Shown here piece by piece: positions 8,937-16,081 of a DNA stretch of 33,444 nt. Position numbers and translations under genes: made by a program. The notes below the pieces were generated by a model that had not been told where the DNA came from, made no database searches, and was given only the letters and a program-made list of their open reading frames with translations. How positions within the stretch are numbered: position 1 is the stretch's first letter; each line of letters begins with the position of its first letter. This DNA is from an uncultured Coriobacteriales bacterium (lineage in GTDB: Bacteria; Actinomycetota; Coriobacteriia; Coriobacteriales; Eggerthellaceae): the NCBI GenBank assembly GCA_946892075.1, contig CAMPNZ010000012.1:1-33444 (forward strand). The letters are read 5' to 3'.

Positions 8937-8988
8937 TTCCCCCGCCCCGCAATGCGCTTGTTGCGTGCGGGTTTTGGGGCGCGGGGAA
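8937..8988. repeat. Long GC-rich imperfect inverted repeat between divergent transcription units
   Basis: The left arm at 8937-8948 (TTCCCCCGCCCC) pairs with the right arm at 8976-8988 (GGGGCGCGGGGAA), giving 12 base pairs with one bulged base. Shorter inner pairings (GCA/TGC, CGC/GCG) extend it. It sits between the scpB promoter (leftward) and the tRNA-Gly promoter (rightward). No T-run follows directly on either strand, so it is not a classic terminator. Confidence 0.6.
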
Positions 8989-9017
8989 ATAAAGTTCAAA
9001 GTTTTTTGGAAAAAGGC

Positions 9018-9046
9018 TTGCAAGAAGGCGCAATTTCACGTAATAT
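9018..9046 (+). promoter_or_regulatory. Promoter of the tRNA-Gly/tRNA-Cys unit
   Basis: A -35 box TTGCAA (9018-9023) is separated by exactly 17 bp from a -10 box TAATAT (9041-9046). The tRNA-Gly gene starts 14 bp downstream, at the distance expected for a short 5' leader. Confidence 0.7.
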
Positions 9047-9059
9047 AAGCACTCGCAAT

Positions 9060-9135
<76 letters not shown>

Positions 9136-9145
9136 TTTTATGAAT

Positions 9146-9175
9146 AAAGGCCGGTCATGCGTGGCTGGCCTTTTT
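9146..9175 (+). terminator. Rho-independent terminator between tRNA-Gly and tRNA-Cys
   Basis: A 12-bp stem (AAAGGCCGGTCA with TGGCTGGCCTTT, including G-U pairs) closes a tetraloop TGCG and runs into five T residues (9171-9175). It lies between two same-strand tRNA genes, only 6 nt before tRNA-Cys. Confidence 0.8.
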
Positions 9176-9181
9176 AGTAAC

Positions 9182-9255
9182 GGCGACGTGGCCAAGTGGT
9201 AAGGCAGAGGCCTGCAAAGCCTTTATCCCCAGTTCGAGTCTGGGCGTCGCCTCCA
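9182..9255 (+). tRNA. tRNA-Cys (anticodon GCA)
   Basis: The 74-nt gene has acceptor stem GGCGACG (9182-9188) pairing with CGTCGCC (9245-9251), discriminator T and encoded CCA (9253-9255). The anticodon stem-loop is AGGC-CTGCAAA-GCCT with anticodon GCA, and the T arm has AGTTCGAGTCT. It follows tRNA-Gly by 46 nt with an apparent terminator between them and no separate promoter that I can see. Confidence 0.97.
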
Positions 9256-9479
9256 ACACTTCCCCTTTTCATCTATAAGCTTATCAAGCTGCTTGGAAAT
9301 GCCACGTTCAGGCATACCGTTGTTGAACGTGTCTGTGGTGCTGCGGTGCTGTGGAGTTGCGCTTCTTTCCCCTCTATCTACCTTGTACGGCGCGCTAAGG
9401 CGTCTTAGAACAACTACTGTCAATCAGCAAAGCACACATGCCTACAAACGCGCAGGAACGGGAACGTGGCGGCATGAAT

Positions 9480-9533
9480 GCGGATGGCGGTGCGGGCGCG
9501 GATGGTGGTGCGGGCGCTGATGGCAGCACGAAC
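9480..9533. repeat. Three-copy 18-bp tandem repeat
   Basis: The units are GCGGATGGCGGTGCGGGC (9480-9497), GCGGATGGTGGTGCGGGC (9498-9515, one change) and a diverged third copy (9516-9533). The G-rich composition with GGTGCGGGC resembles the DNA of the low-complexity inserts in neighbouring coding genes such as uvrC and cmk-plsC. Confidence 0.8.
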
Positions 9534-9602
9534 GCGAGCTGCAGGAACGGAAACGTCGGTGGCGGCTTCAAGCAGAAACAGCAAAACAAAACCCGTTCAA
9601 AC

Positions 9603-9635
9603 AAAAAAAACGCCCGCACCAAACGATGCGAGCGT
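9603..9635 (-). terminator. Rho-independent terminator of tRNA-Leu
   Basis: On the minus strand an 11-bp stem (ACGCTCGCATC with GGTGCGGGCGT, two G-U pairs) closes a GTTT tetraloop and is followed by about eight T residues. It starts 15 nt after the encoded CCA of tRNA-Leu. Confidence 0.88.
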
Positions 9636-9649
9636 CACAATTTTAACGA

Positions 9650-9738
9650 TGGTGTCGGAGGCGGGATTTGAACCCGCACACCCGATATGTGGGCACTAGC
9701 ACCTCAAGCTAGCGTGTCTGCCATTCCACCACTCCGAC
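9650..9738 (-). tRNA. tRNA-Leu (anticodon GAG)
   Basis: The 89-nt class II tRNA has acceptor stem GTCGGAG pairing with CTCCGAC, discriminator A and encoded CCA (9650-9652). The anticodon stem-loop is CTAGC-TTGAGGT-GCTAG with anticodon GAG. A long variable arm (TGCCCACATATCGGGTG) confirms a leucine-type tRNA, and the T arm is CGGGTTCAAATCCCG. It lies directly downstream of secG and has its own promoter and terminator. Confidence 0.97.
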
Positions 9739-9763
9739 ATATGCTGTAATAACAGCGAAAAGT

Positions 9764-9792
9764 ACTATAACTGAAAAATCGACTTCTGTGAA
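9764..9792 (-). promoter_or_regulatory. Promoter of tRNA-Leu
   Basis: On the minus strand, TTCACA (complement of 9787-9792) and TATAGT (complement of 9764-9769) are exactly 17 bp apart. The transcription start would fall just before a small CTGT/ACAG hairpin (9744-9755) ahead of the tRNA, which begins at 9738. Confidence 0.7.
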
Positions 9793-9800
9793 GTACAAAT

Positions 9801-10064
9801 TTAAGAATTTATTGAACCCTGTGGATAAATTAACATCAATGCAATAAGTGAAAGCATGAAAATAATCGCAAGTACAATGGTAATACGGTCAAGATTTTTC
9901 TCGACAATGCTGGTGCCCGACTGACTTGAATACACAGAACTTGCAATCATGTCGGATACGCCTGTTCCCTTACCAGAATGCAATAAAATGAATACAATTA
10001 AACCAAGGCCTGATATAACAAGTAAAACAAGCAATATAATCAATAAAGGATTCACAGCTTTCAC
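9801..10064 (-). CDS. secG: Preprotein translocase subunit SecG
   Basis: The 87-residue protein is a small inner-membrane subunit of the SecYEG channel. It has two hydrophobic segments (about residues 6-28 and 60-80) joined by a polar loop with the family signature HSGKGTGVSDMI followed by a small-residue stretch SSQSGTS. Length and topology fit SecG. The chosen start is GTG at 10062-10064; another in-frame GTG follows three codons later, and neither has a strong ribosome-binding site, so the exact N-terminus is uncertain. Its place after the gap-pgk-tpiA cluster is conserved in Actinomycetota. Confidence 0.92.
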   Translation of the reverse strand: MKAVNPLLIILLVLLVISGLGLIVFILLHSGKGTGVSDMIASSVYSSQSGTSIVEKNLDRITIVLAIIFMLSLIALMLIYPQGSINS

Positions 10065-10089
10065 TTTCTAACGTAAACAACTCAGAGCT

Positions 10090-10095
10090 ATTATA
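10090..10095 (-). promoter_or_regulatory. Putative -10 box of secG
   Basis: The minus strand reads TATAAT 25 bp before the secG start. The -35 region is poor. The call rests on the perfect hexamer and its location in the spacer after gpmI. Confidence 0.35.
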
Positions 10096-10191
10096 CTCAT
10101 ATTCGCGGCGAACGTACATTTTTTATTGCATATCAACTAACATTCCATAACCGCACACTGTTGCATATAAAACGCACGTGCGCCAGCTTAG

Positions 10192-11832
10192 CTAGGAGCG
10201 CTCCATGTCAAGCCAACTTTCCGCCGTCATCTCGCTGGGTATGCGCAAGCCGATAATATCAAGCAGCGTTGGCGACACATTACAAAGCGATCCGACGCTT
10301 TGTTTCAGCGCAAACGGCTTTCCCGAATAGTTGATAAGCGAAAACGGAACCAGCGCACACGTGTGAGCCGTCATGGGTGAGCCGTCCGCTTGTTTCATTT
10401 GGTCGGCATTGCCGTGATCGGCGGTCAGCAACGCCACGCCGTGCTTCTTTTTCAAAGCGTCAAGCACGCGCCGTATGGAACTATCAACGCACTCAACAGC
10501 CTGTATCGTGGCATCAAGCTTGCCGGTGTGCCCCACCATATCGCAATTCGCAAAGTTCACGATGTACACGTCGGCTTTGTCACTTTCAATGGCATCTGCC
10601 AGCGTTTTCGACACCTCAACAGCGCTCATGCTGGGCGCTAAATCGTAAGTTGCCACTTTGGGCGAGCTAATGAGACAACGCTCCTCGCCCGGCTTTGCTT
10701 CCTCGCGTCCGCCGTTCAAAAAGAAGGTCACGTGGGCATACTTCTCGGTTTCTGCAATGTGCTACTGCCGCAAGCCCGCGCCTGAAAGCACATCGGCTAG
10801 CACTTCACGTGGAAATTGCTTAGGAAACGCAACGGGTGCTGGAATGGTTACGTCGTACTCCGTAAGGCAGATGAACAGGGGGAAAATATCTTTGCTGCGC
10901 GTGAAGCCGTCGAAATCTTTGCACGCAAAGGCACGCGTAAGCTGGCGTGCGCGATCGGGACGAAAGTTGAAAAAGATGCAAGCATCGTTTGAAGAAATGC
11001 CCTTATTGCAAAACGCAACAGGCTCAATAAACTCATCGGTCACCGAGCGCTCGTAGGAAGATTTCAGCACGTCAATGGGCATTTTATCACTTAAAGGTTC
11101 AGCCAGCGCACACGCGTCATACGCGCGCTTCACGCGTTCCCAACGCTTATCGCGATCCATCGCATAGTAGCGCCCAGCCATAGACGCCACATAAACGTGC
11201 GTGTCGTCGTGGTCATGCTGCGCAATATTGTCAAGCAGCTCCTGCATGAACGTAACGCCGCTGGTAGGGCTTACATCGCGCCCGTCCATGAAAGCGTGAA
11301 TTGCCACGCGCGCAACGTGTGCACGACGCGCGCAATCAAGCAGCGCAAACAGGTGCGCGTTGCTGGAATGCACTCCCCCGTTTGAGAGCAAACCCATCAG
11401 ATGAAGCGTGCTTGCGTTCTGAGAAACGTGCGAAAACGCGCGCTGGATCTGGTCGTTTTCAAATAAGGAGCCATCTTCGATAGCGTGATTGATGCGCATC
11501 AGTTCTTGCGGCACAATGCGCCCCGCGCCAATATTCAAATGCCCCACCTCAGAATTGCCCATTTGCGTTTCAGGCAAACCAACGTAGGTGCCGCTGGCGT
11601 GCAGGCGCGTGCTTGAGCAATCGGAAAAAATGGCGTCAAGTGTAGGCGTGTGAGCTTGGGAAATAGCGTTGCTCTCAGACGCTTCAGCACAGCCAAAACC
11701 ATCCATAATCATAAGAAGCGCAGGAAGCGTGTACGCGCGCTTTTCTTGCTGCGAACACGCATGCCACGCGGAATTTTCGCGCGGTGCGGGCTGGGGTGTT
11801 TGCTGCGATAAGGGCGATGATGCGGTATTCAT
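10192..11832 (-). pseudogene. gpmI: Cofactor-independent phosphoglycerate mutase, interrupted by an in-frame amber codon
   Basis: The frame encodes a complete iPGM, which interconverts 3- and 2-phosphoglycerate using two Mn ions, apart from one TAG at 10762-10764 (codon 357 of about 546). Reading through gives GLRQ-stop-HIAETEKYAHVTFF, where the family has leucine at the stop (usual QLRIAETEKY). The 5' part has metal ligand D44 (MDGFG) and the phosphoserine S94 (MGNSEVGH). The 3' part has D431 and H435 (CDMVGHTG), D472 and H473 (TADHGNAD) and H490 (TAHT). No frame shift is present; TTG to TAG would be one substitution. The 356- and 189-residue fragments each lack essential ligands. A GTG at 10731 preceded by GAGAAG could restart the 3' part. 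The ATG at 11830-11832 gives a Pro/Gln/Ser-rich N-terminal tail of about 37 residues. Confidence 0.85.
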
Positions 11833-11851
11833 ACTAATCACTTTCTATAAT

Positions 11852-11911
11852 GGTGCTTGTTGTGGTGCTTGTTGTGGTGTTTGTCGTGGCGCTTTCCGCG
11901 GTGCTGCTCAT
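11852..11911. repeat. Five-copy 12-bp tandem repeat in the gpmI leader
   Basis: Units are GGTGCTTGTTGT twice (11852-11863, 11864-11875), GGTGTTTGTCGT (11876-11887), GGCGCTTTCCGC (11888-11899) and GGTGCTGCTCAT (11900-11911). The copies diverge with distance from gpmI. On the transcribed strand they are C/A-rich (ACAACAAGCACC) and end about 20 bp before the gpmI ATG. Confidence 0.85.
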
Positions 11912-11981
11912 CTATCCGCAAGGTTCACGTGCAAGGCGAACGCCGTCACAGCAGCTTGCAGGCGAGCGTTTAGCTTACAGC

Positions 11982-12764
11982 CTAGCGCACCGCTTCTGGT
12001 ATCGCTGCCTGCACTAAGGGAACAAAACTGCGCGCTTCCAGAGACGCTTTGCCCACCAGCACGCCATCGATATGCGGCATGTTCATGAAATTTGCAACGC
12101 TTCCCGGCGTAACCGAACCGCCATACAAAATGCGCGGCTGTTCGCCATCTTTGGCGCCGAAAATGTCAAGAAGCACACTGCGGATGTGCGCACCCATGCG
12201 CTCGGCACTTTCCGGAGGAGCGCTCACGCCCGTACCAATGGCCCACAGCGGCTCGTAAGCAACGGCGCAACGACGCGCACACGAGGCATCTAACTGCGCA
12301 AACGCTGCTTTCAGTTGCTGCTCAACAAAGCTGAATTCTTCATGAGAATCGCGCACATACGCCGATTCGCCCACGCAAAGCATAACGTTCAGCTGGTTTT
12401 CAAGCGCCGCAAGTACTTTACGATGAACGATGTCGTTGGTCTCACCAAACAGCTCGCGGCGCTCGGAGTGACCAACAAGTGCCCAGCTGCATCCCGCAGA
12501 CTGTATCATTGCGGGCGAAATTTCACCGGTAAACGCACCGCTTTGTTCGTAATAAAAATTTTGGGCTCCCATTTCAACAGGCATTTTTTCAAAATCAAAC
12601 ACCGTTTTAACGGGCTTAATATCAAGCGCGGGTGCAAACACGACAAGCTGAAAATCGCTGGTATCGAAGCGATCAAGATTGTTGCAAATATCTTGCGCAA
12701 GCACCAGTGCTTCAGGAATTGTTTTGTTCATTTTCCAGTTAGCTGCTATAAGAGGAACACGCAT
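11982..12764 (-). CDS. tpiA: Triosephosphate isomerase
   Basis: This 260-residue TIM-barrel enzyme interconverts dihydroxyacetone phosphate and glyceraldehyde-3-phosphate. Catalytic residues are K11 (AANWKMNK), H99 (GHSERRE) and E171 (YEPLWAIGTG); the phosphate-binding loop ILYGGSVTPG is near residues 212-221. Length matches the family. The frame is open further upstream to 12902, but the ATG at 12762-12764 starts exactly at the conserved N-terminus (MRVPLIAANW), with AAGG 11 nt ahead. It follows pgk by 52 bp in the same direction, as in the standard gap-pgk-tpiA order. Confidence 0.97.
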   Translation of the reverse strand: MRVPLIAANWKMNKTIPEALVLAQDICNNLDRFDTSDFQLVVFAPALDIKPVKTVFDFEKMPVEMGAQNFYYEQSGAFTGEISPAMIQSAGCSWALVGHSERRELFGETNDIVHRKVLAALENQLNVMLCVGESAYVRDSHEEFSFVEQQLKAAFAQLDASCARRCAVAYEPLWAIGTGVSAPPESAERMGAHIRSVLLDIFGAKDGEQPRILYGGSVTPGSVANFMNMPHIDGVLVGKASLEARSFVPLVQAAIPEAVR

Positions 12765-12816
12765 ACCACACCATACCTTACTTGTAAATTGTAAACGACC
12801 AGCTGTGAAGCATGTC

Positions 12817-14016
12817 TTACGCAGAGCGCTGCTGACAGGCTTCAAGCGCTGCAATGCCAGGAAGCGTTTTTCCTTCAATGAACTCCATGGACGCGCCGCC
12901 ACCTGTTGAGATGAAGCTCATTTTGCTGCTTAATCCGCAGCGCGCAACCGCACACGCGCTATCACCGCCGCCGATAACGCTTATCGTGTCGGGCGCATCG
13001 GCAAGGCATTGCGCAATGGCTTTTGTGCCATGTGCAAACGCTGGCTGCTCAAAGGCGCCCATAGGGCCGTTCCAAAAAACGCAGCGTGCATCGCGAAGTG
13101 CTTCGGAGAAACTATGGGAACTATCAGGGCCAATATCAAGTCCCATCATGTGTTCTGGAATGACATCAACCGACACCACTTGGATGTCATGCGCGTTGTC
13201 AAGCGACGGCGCCACCACAACATCGTGCGGCAACAGCAGCGTAACACCTTTGCTTTGCGCAAGCTCTATGATGCGACGCGCTTCATCAAGGTAGTCGTTT
13301 TGCACGAGCGACGCACCCACATTCTTGCCCTGAGCAGCTAAAAACGTAAAGCACATTGCACCGCCTATAAGCAGCGTATCGGCGTGCTCAAGCAGCGAGG
13401 TTATAACGCCAATTTTGTCGGACACTTTCGAGCCGCCCAACACCACCGCAAAGGGATGCGCAGGCTGCGTAACCAACTGAGTAAGCGTTTCAATTTCACG
13501 CTGAATAAGAAAACCAGCATACGAAGGAAGAAATTTCGTGATGGCAGCAACGGAAGCATGAGCACGATGAACACACCCAAACGCGTCGTTGCAATACATG
13601 TCTGCCAAAGATGCCAGCTCACGCGCGTACGATTCGTCATTTGAATATTCGCGCGCGTCAAAACGCACATTTTCAAGCAACAAAACATCCCTGTTGCCAA
13701 GCGAGCGCGCTTTAATGCGAGCGTCAGCGCCAACCGTATCATGCGCGCACAAAACCGGCGCACCAAGTAGCGAACTTAAGCGCAACGCAATTGGGCGCAG
13801 CGACAAATTGTCATCGGGAACTGGACCTTTCGGACGACCCCGATGGCTTGCAATAATAATCTTTGCGTTGTGCTCGATAAGATACAAAATCGTTGGCAGC
13901 GCGGCTTCAAGGCGTGTATCATCAAGCACGCTCATACCCTCGCACGGAGCGTTCAAATCGAGGCGCAACAACACGCGCTTACCAGCAACATCTTGCGAAT
14001 CTATCGTAGGTAACAT
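12817..14016 (-). CDS. pgk: Phosphoglycerate kinase
   Basis: The 399-residue enzyme transfers phosphate from 1,3-bisphosphoglycerate to ADP. Recognisable segments are RVLLRLDLNAP (14-24, usual RVDFNVP), SHRGRPKG (usual SHLGRPKG), LLENVRFD, VVLGGSKVSDKIGV, the nucleotide-site segment FWNGPMGAFE and the C-terminal IGGGDSACA and STGGGASMEF. The length is typical. The ATG at 14014-14016 has GGGGA 6 nt upstream. A four-copy 11-bp tandem repeat lies just upstream of the ribosome-binding site. The substitution of the usual FN by LN in the N-terminal motif is mild. Confidence 0.97.
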   Translation of the reverse strand: MLPTIDSQDVAGKRVLLRLDLNAPCEGMSVLDDTRLEAALPTILYLIEHNAKIIIASHRGRPKGPVPDDNLSLRPIALRLSSLLGAPVLCAHDTVGADARIKARSLGNRDVLLLENVRFDAREYSNDESYARELASLADMYCNDAFGCVHRAHASVAAITKFLPSYAGFLIQREIETLTQLVTQPAHPFAVVLGGSKVSDKIGVITSLLEHADTLLIGGAMCFTFLAAQGKNVGASLVQNDYLDEARRIIELAQSKGVTLLLPHDVVVAPSLDNAHDIQVVSVDVIPEHMMGLDIGPDSSHSFSEALRDARCVFWNGPMGAFEQPAFAHGTKAIAQCLADAPDTISVIGGGDSACAVARCGLSSKMSFISTGGGASMEFIEGKTLPGIAALEACQQRSA

Positions 14017-14031
14017 TCAATTTCCCCATTT

Positions 14032-14075
14032 CATACCAGTGCCATACCAGTGCCAAACCAGTGCCAAACCGCGCC
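14032..14075. repeat. Four-copy 11-bp tandem repeat in the pgk leader
   Basis: Units are CATACCAGTGC (14032-14042 and 14043-14053), CAAACCAGTGC (14054-14064) and CAAACCGCGCC (14065-14075). They occupy most of the 79-bp gap-pgk spacer and end 15 bp before the pgk ATG. On the transcribed strand they create extra ATG triplets, including a four-codon frame ATG GCA CTG GTA TGA. Confidence 0.85.
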
Positions 14076-14095
14076 GTTAATGCGCGTTACGGAAC

Positions 14096-15100
14096 TTACG
14101 GAATCATAATTTTTGCCAGGTCAGCAACGCGTTTTGAGTACGCCCACTCGTTGTCATACCACGCAATCACTTTGCAGAAATTGCTGTTGTCGCCCAGCAC
14201 CATCGTCAGTTTTGAGTCGAACACGCACGAATACGGGTTTCCGATAATATCAACCGAAACCAAGGGGTCGGTTGAATACTGAATGATGCCCTTAAACGTG
14301 CTTTCAGCTGCGCGTGCAAGCGCTTCGTTTACTTCGCGAACCGACACAGCGCGCTCAAGTTCGCACGTCAAGTCGACCATGGATGCGTCAGGCGTGGGAA
14401 CGCGTGTTGCAAAACCATCAAATTTACCTGCAAGTTCAGGAATAACAAGCGACACGGCTTTTGCGGCGCCGGTGGTTGTTGGAATCATGGAAAGTGCCGC
14501 CGCACGCGCGCGACGCAAATCTTTATGCGGCAAATCGAGAATTTTTTGGTCGTTGGTGTACGAATGAATGGTGTTCATGAATCCGCGCTTAATGCCAAAG
14601 GTGTCAAGCAGCACTTTTGCAAGCGGCGCCAAACAGTTAGTTGTGCACGACGCGTTTGAAACAATGTGGTGCGTTTCAGGATTATATTCGGCATCGTTTA
14701 CGCCCATCACGATTGTTTTATCAACGTTTTTACCTGGTGCGGTAATGATAACTTTACGCGCACCCGACTCGATATGCGCACGCGCGTCATTCCCATCACG
14801 AAAATGCCCCGTTGACTCAACTACCACATCAACGTTATGGCTACCCCACGGCACACCGTGAGGGTCGCGATTGCCATAAACGGCGGCAGTTTTGCCATCG
14901 ACCGTCAGCGAATCAGCAGTACACGACACGTTTTCGAAACGCTTTCCGTGCACAGAGTCGAACTTTAGCAAATGTGCCATCGCTTCTGGCGAACCAGGAT
15001 CGTTTATGGCAACCACTTCGCAGGTCGGATCATCAAATAATGCGCGGTAAACCAAACGTCCAATACGCCCAAAGCCATTGATTCCAATTCGAGTTGTCAT
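14096..15100 (-). CDS. gap: Glyceraldehyde-3-phosphate dehydrogenase, type I
   Basis: The 334-residue enzyme oxidises glyceraldehyde-3-phosphate to 1,3-bisphosphoglycerate with NAD. It has the Rossmann start INGFGRIGR (7-15), the NAD-ribose segment INDPGSPEAM and the active site SNASCTTNCLAPL with catalytic C152, followed by the partner histidine in NTIHSYTNDQ. The ATG at 15098-15100 is preceded by GGAAGG, a strong ribosome-binding site, so a 12-residue upstream extension is rejected. It is the first gene of the gap-pgk-tpiA series and follows whiA by 57 bp. Confidence 0.97.
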   Translation of the reverse strand: MTTRIGINGFGRIGRLVYRALFDDPTCEVVAINDPGSPEAMAHLLKFDSVHGKRFENVSCTADSLTVDGKTAAVYGNRDPHGVPWGSHNVDVVVESTGHFRDGNDARAHIESGARKVIITAPGKNVDKTIVMGVNDAEYNPETHHIVSNASCTTNCLAPLAKVLLDTFGIKRGFMNTIHSYTNDQKILDLPHKDLRRARAAALSMIPTTTGAAKAVSLVIPELAGKFDGFATRVPTPDASMVDLTCELERAVSVREVNEALARAAESTFKGIIQYSTDPLVSVDIIGNPYSCVFDSKLTMVLGDNSNFCKVIAWYDNEWAYSKRVADLAKIMIP

Positions 15101-15157
15101 AGGTGTCCTTCCCTTAACGGTGTAGAGGTATAGCACTATTGTAAAGTATGTTGGTAC

Positions 15158-16081
15158 CTAAATGTCATGAGCAAGCTGCTCTATGCGACGGATACGATGG
15201 TAAATGGCAGATTTCGAAAGCGGCGGCGATGCATATTCGCCCAATTGTTTCAGTGTAGCGTTCGGATAGCTCACGCGCAGTTGAATTACTTCGCGCAAAG
15301 CTTGCGGCAGACCCTCGATGCCGTAAGCGCCCAGCACCTTTTTCATCGCGTAAATTTGGTCGACCGACGCATTAGCGGCCTTCGTGGTGTTGGCAATTTC
15401 CGCGTTGATCACGCGGTTCACGTCGTTGCGCACGCTTTTCACCACGCGTTCATTTTCCATGGTAAGCGCCGCTTGATGAGCGCCTACGCACGCAAGAAAC
15501 TCACTGATGGCTTCCCCACTTTTCAGATACACCATGTACGAGCTGCGGCGCTGCATAATCCGAGCCGATATCTGTCGCTTTTCAAGAAGCTGCACCAAAG
15601 CGCGTGCGTGCTGCTCCTGTTCAAGAAGCATTTCGAAGTGGAAATCGCCGCGCGGATTAGAAATAAAGCCGCTGCCCATAAAACAGCCGCGCAAATACGC
15701 CGCCTGGCAGCATTGTTTGGCAATCAGATGAGTATCGAGGCCCTGCACAAAACCGTCGTTGCGCAGAATTCCCATGGTCGCAAGCGCTTTTTTCAGCTGC
15801 GGCTGAAACGCAAACTCAATAAGGTAGTTCGGCGTTTTGTGAAGAACACTGCGGCGAATAATGAGGTTCGTTTCAAGGTTGAACAGCTCGTGCGCAAGGC
15901 GAATAACCAGGCGCGCCACCGAGGGAATGTCGGTTGAAAGCTCAAGGCGATACGTGTCTTTACCAGCCAAAACAAGCGTTCCTTCCGTGCGCAGCAAAGC
16001 CGAAAGGCAAGCGATGCCGCAATGCGAACACTCGCCTTCTACGTGCGATAATTCTACTTTGACGTCGGTTGCAAATGACAC
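15158..16081 (-). CDS. whiA: DNA-binding protein WhiA
   Basis: WhiA has an N-terminal domain related to LAGLIDADG homing endonucleases and a C-terminal helix-turn-helix. In Streptomyces it controls sporulation septation; in Bacillus it affects division and chromosome segregation. Visible features are the N-terminal MSFATDVKVELSHV, a CSHCGIACLSALLRTEG segment, YLRGCFMGSGFISNP in the endonuclease-like core, and the C-terminal AIYHRIRRIEQLA helix-turn-helix. The length, 307 residues, is typical. The start is GTG at 16079-16081 with GGAGGTG 8 nt ahead, and the gene begins 28 bp inside the end of yvcK, suggesting translational coupling. Confidence 0.96.
   Translation of the reverse strand: MSFATDVKVELSHVEGECSHCGIACLSALLRTEGTLVLAGKDTYRLELSTDIPSVARLVIRLAHELFNLETNLIIRRSVLHKTPNYLIEFAFQPQLKKALATMGILRNDGFVQGLDTHLIAKQCCQAAYLRGCFMGSGFISNPRGDFHFEMLLEQEQHARALVQLLEKRQISARIMQRRSSYMVYLKSGEAISEFLACVGAHQAALTMENERVVKSVRNDVNRVINAEIANTTKAANASVDQIYAMKKVLGAYGIEGLPQALREVIQLRVSYPNATLKQLGEYASPPLSKSAIYHRIRRIEQLAHDI

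Larger units (their letters stand above)
9256..9649. other. Gene-free spacer between tRNA-Cys and tRNA-Leu
   Basis: No credible gene is found in this 394-bp stretch. It holds an inverted repeat with 8-bp arms CACGTTCA/TGAACGTG (9303-9310 and 9324-9331, 13-nt spacer), a three-copy 18-bp tandem repeat (9480-9533) and the tRNA-Leu terminator at its right end. The small open frames here are in repeat sequence or run through the terminator. Confidence 0.6.

Noticed and set aside
9395..9622. Small minus-strand open frame (about 75 codons) with repeated PAPPSA
   Set aside because: It overlaps the tRNA-Leu terminator and the 18-bp tandem repeat, has no ribosome-binding site and resembles no family; the repeat explains the open frame.
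10762..10764. Genome-wide reassignment of TAG as a sense codon
   Set aside because: Several genes in the window (plsY, der, ispH, scpB, dprA and the true end of gpmI) stop at TAG exactly where their families end.
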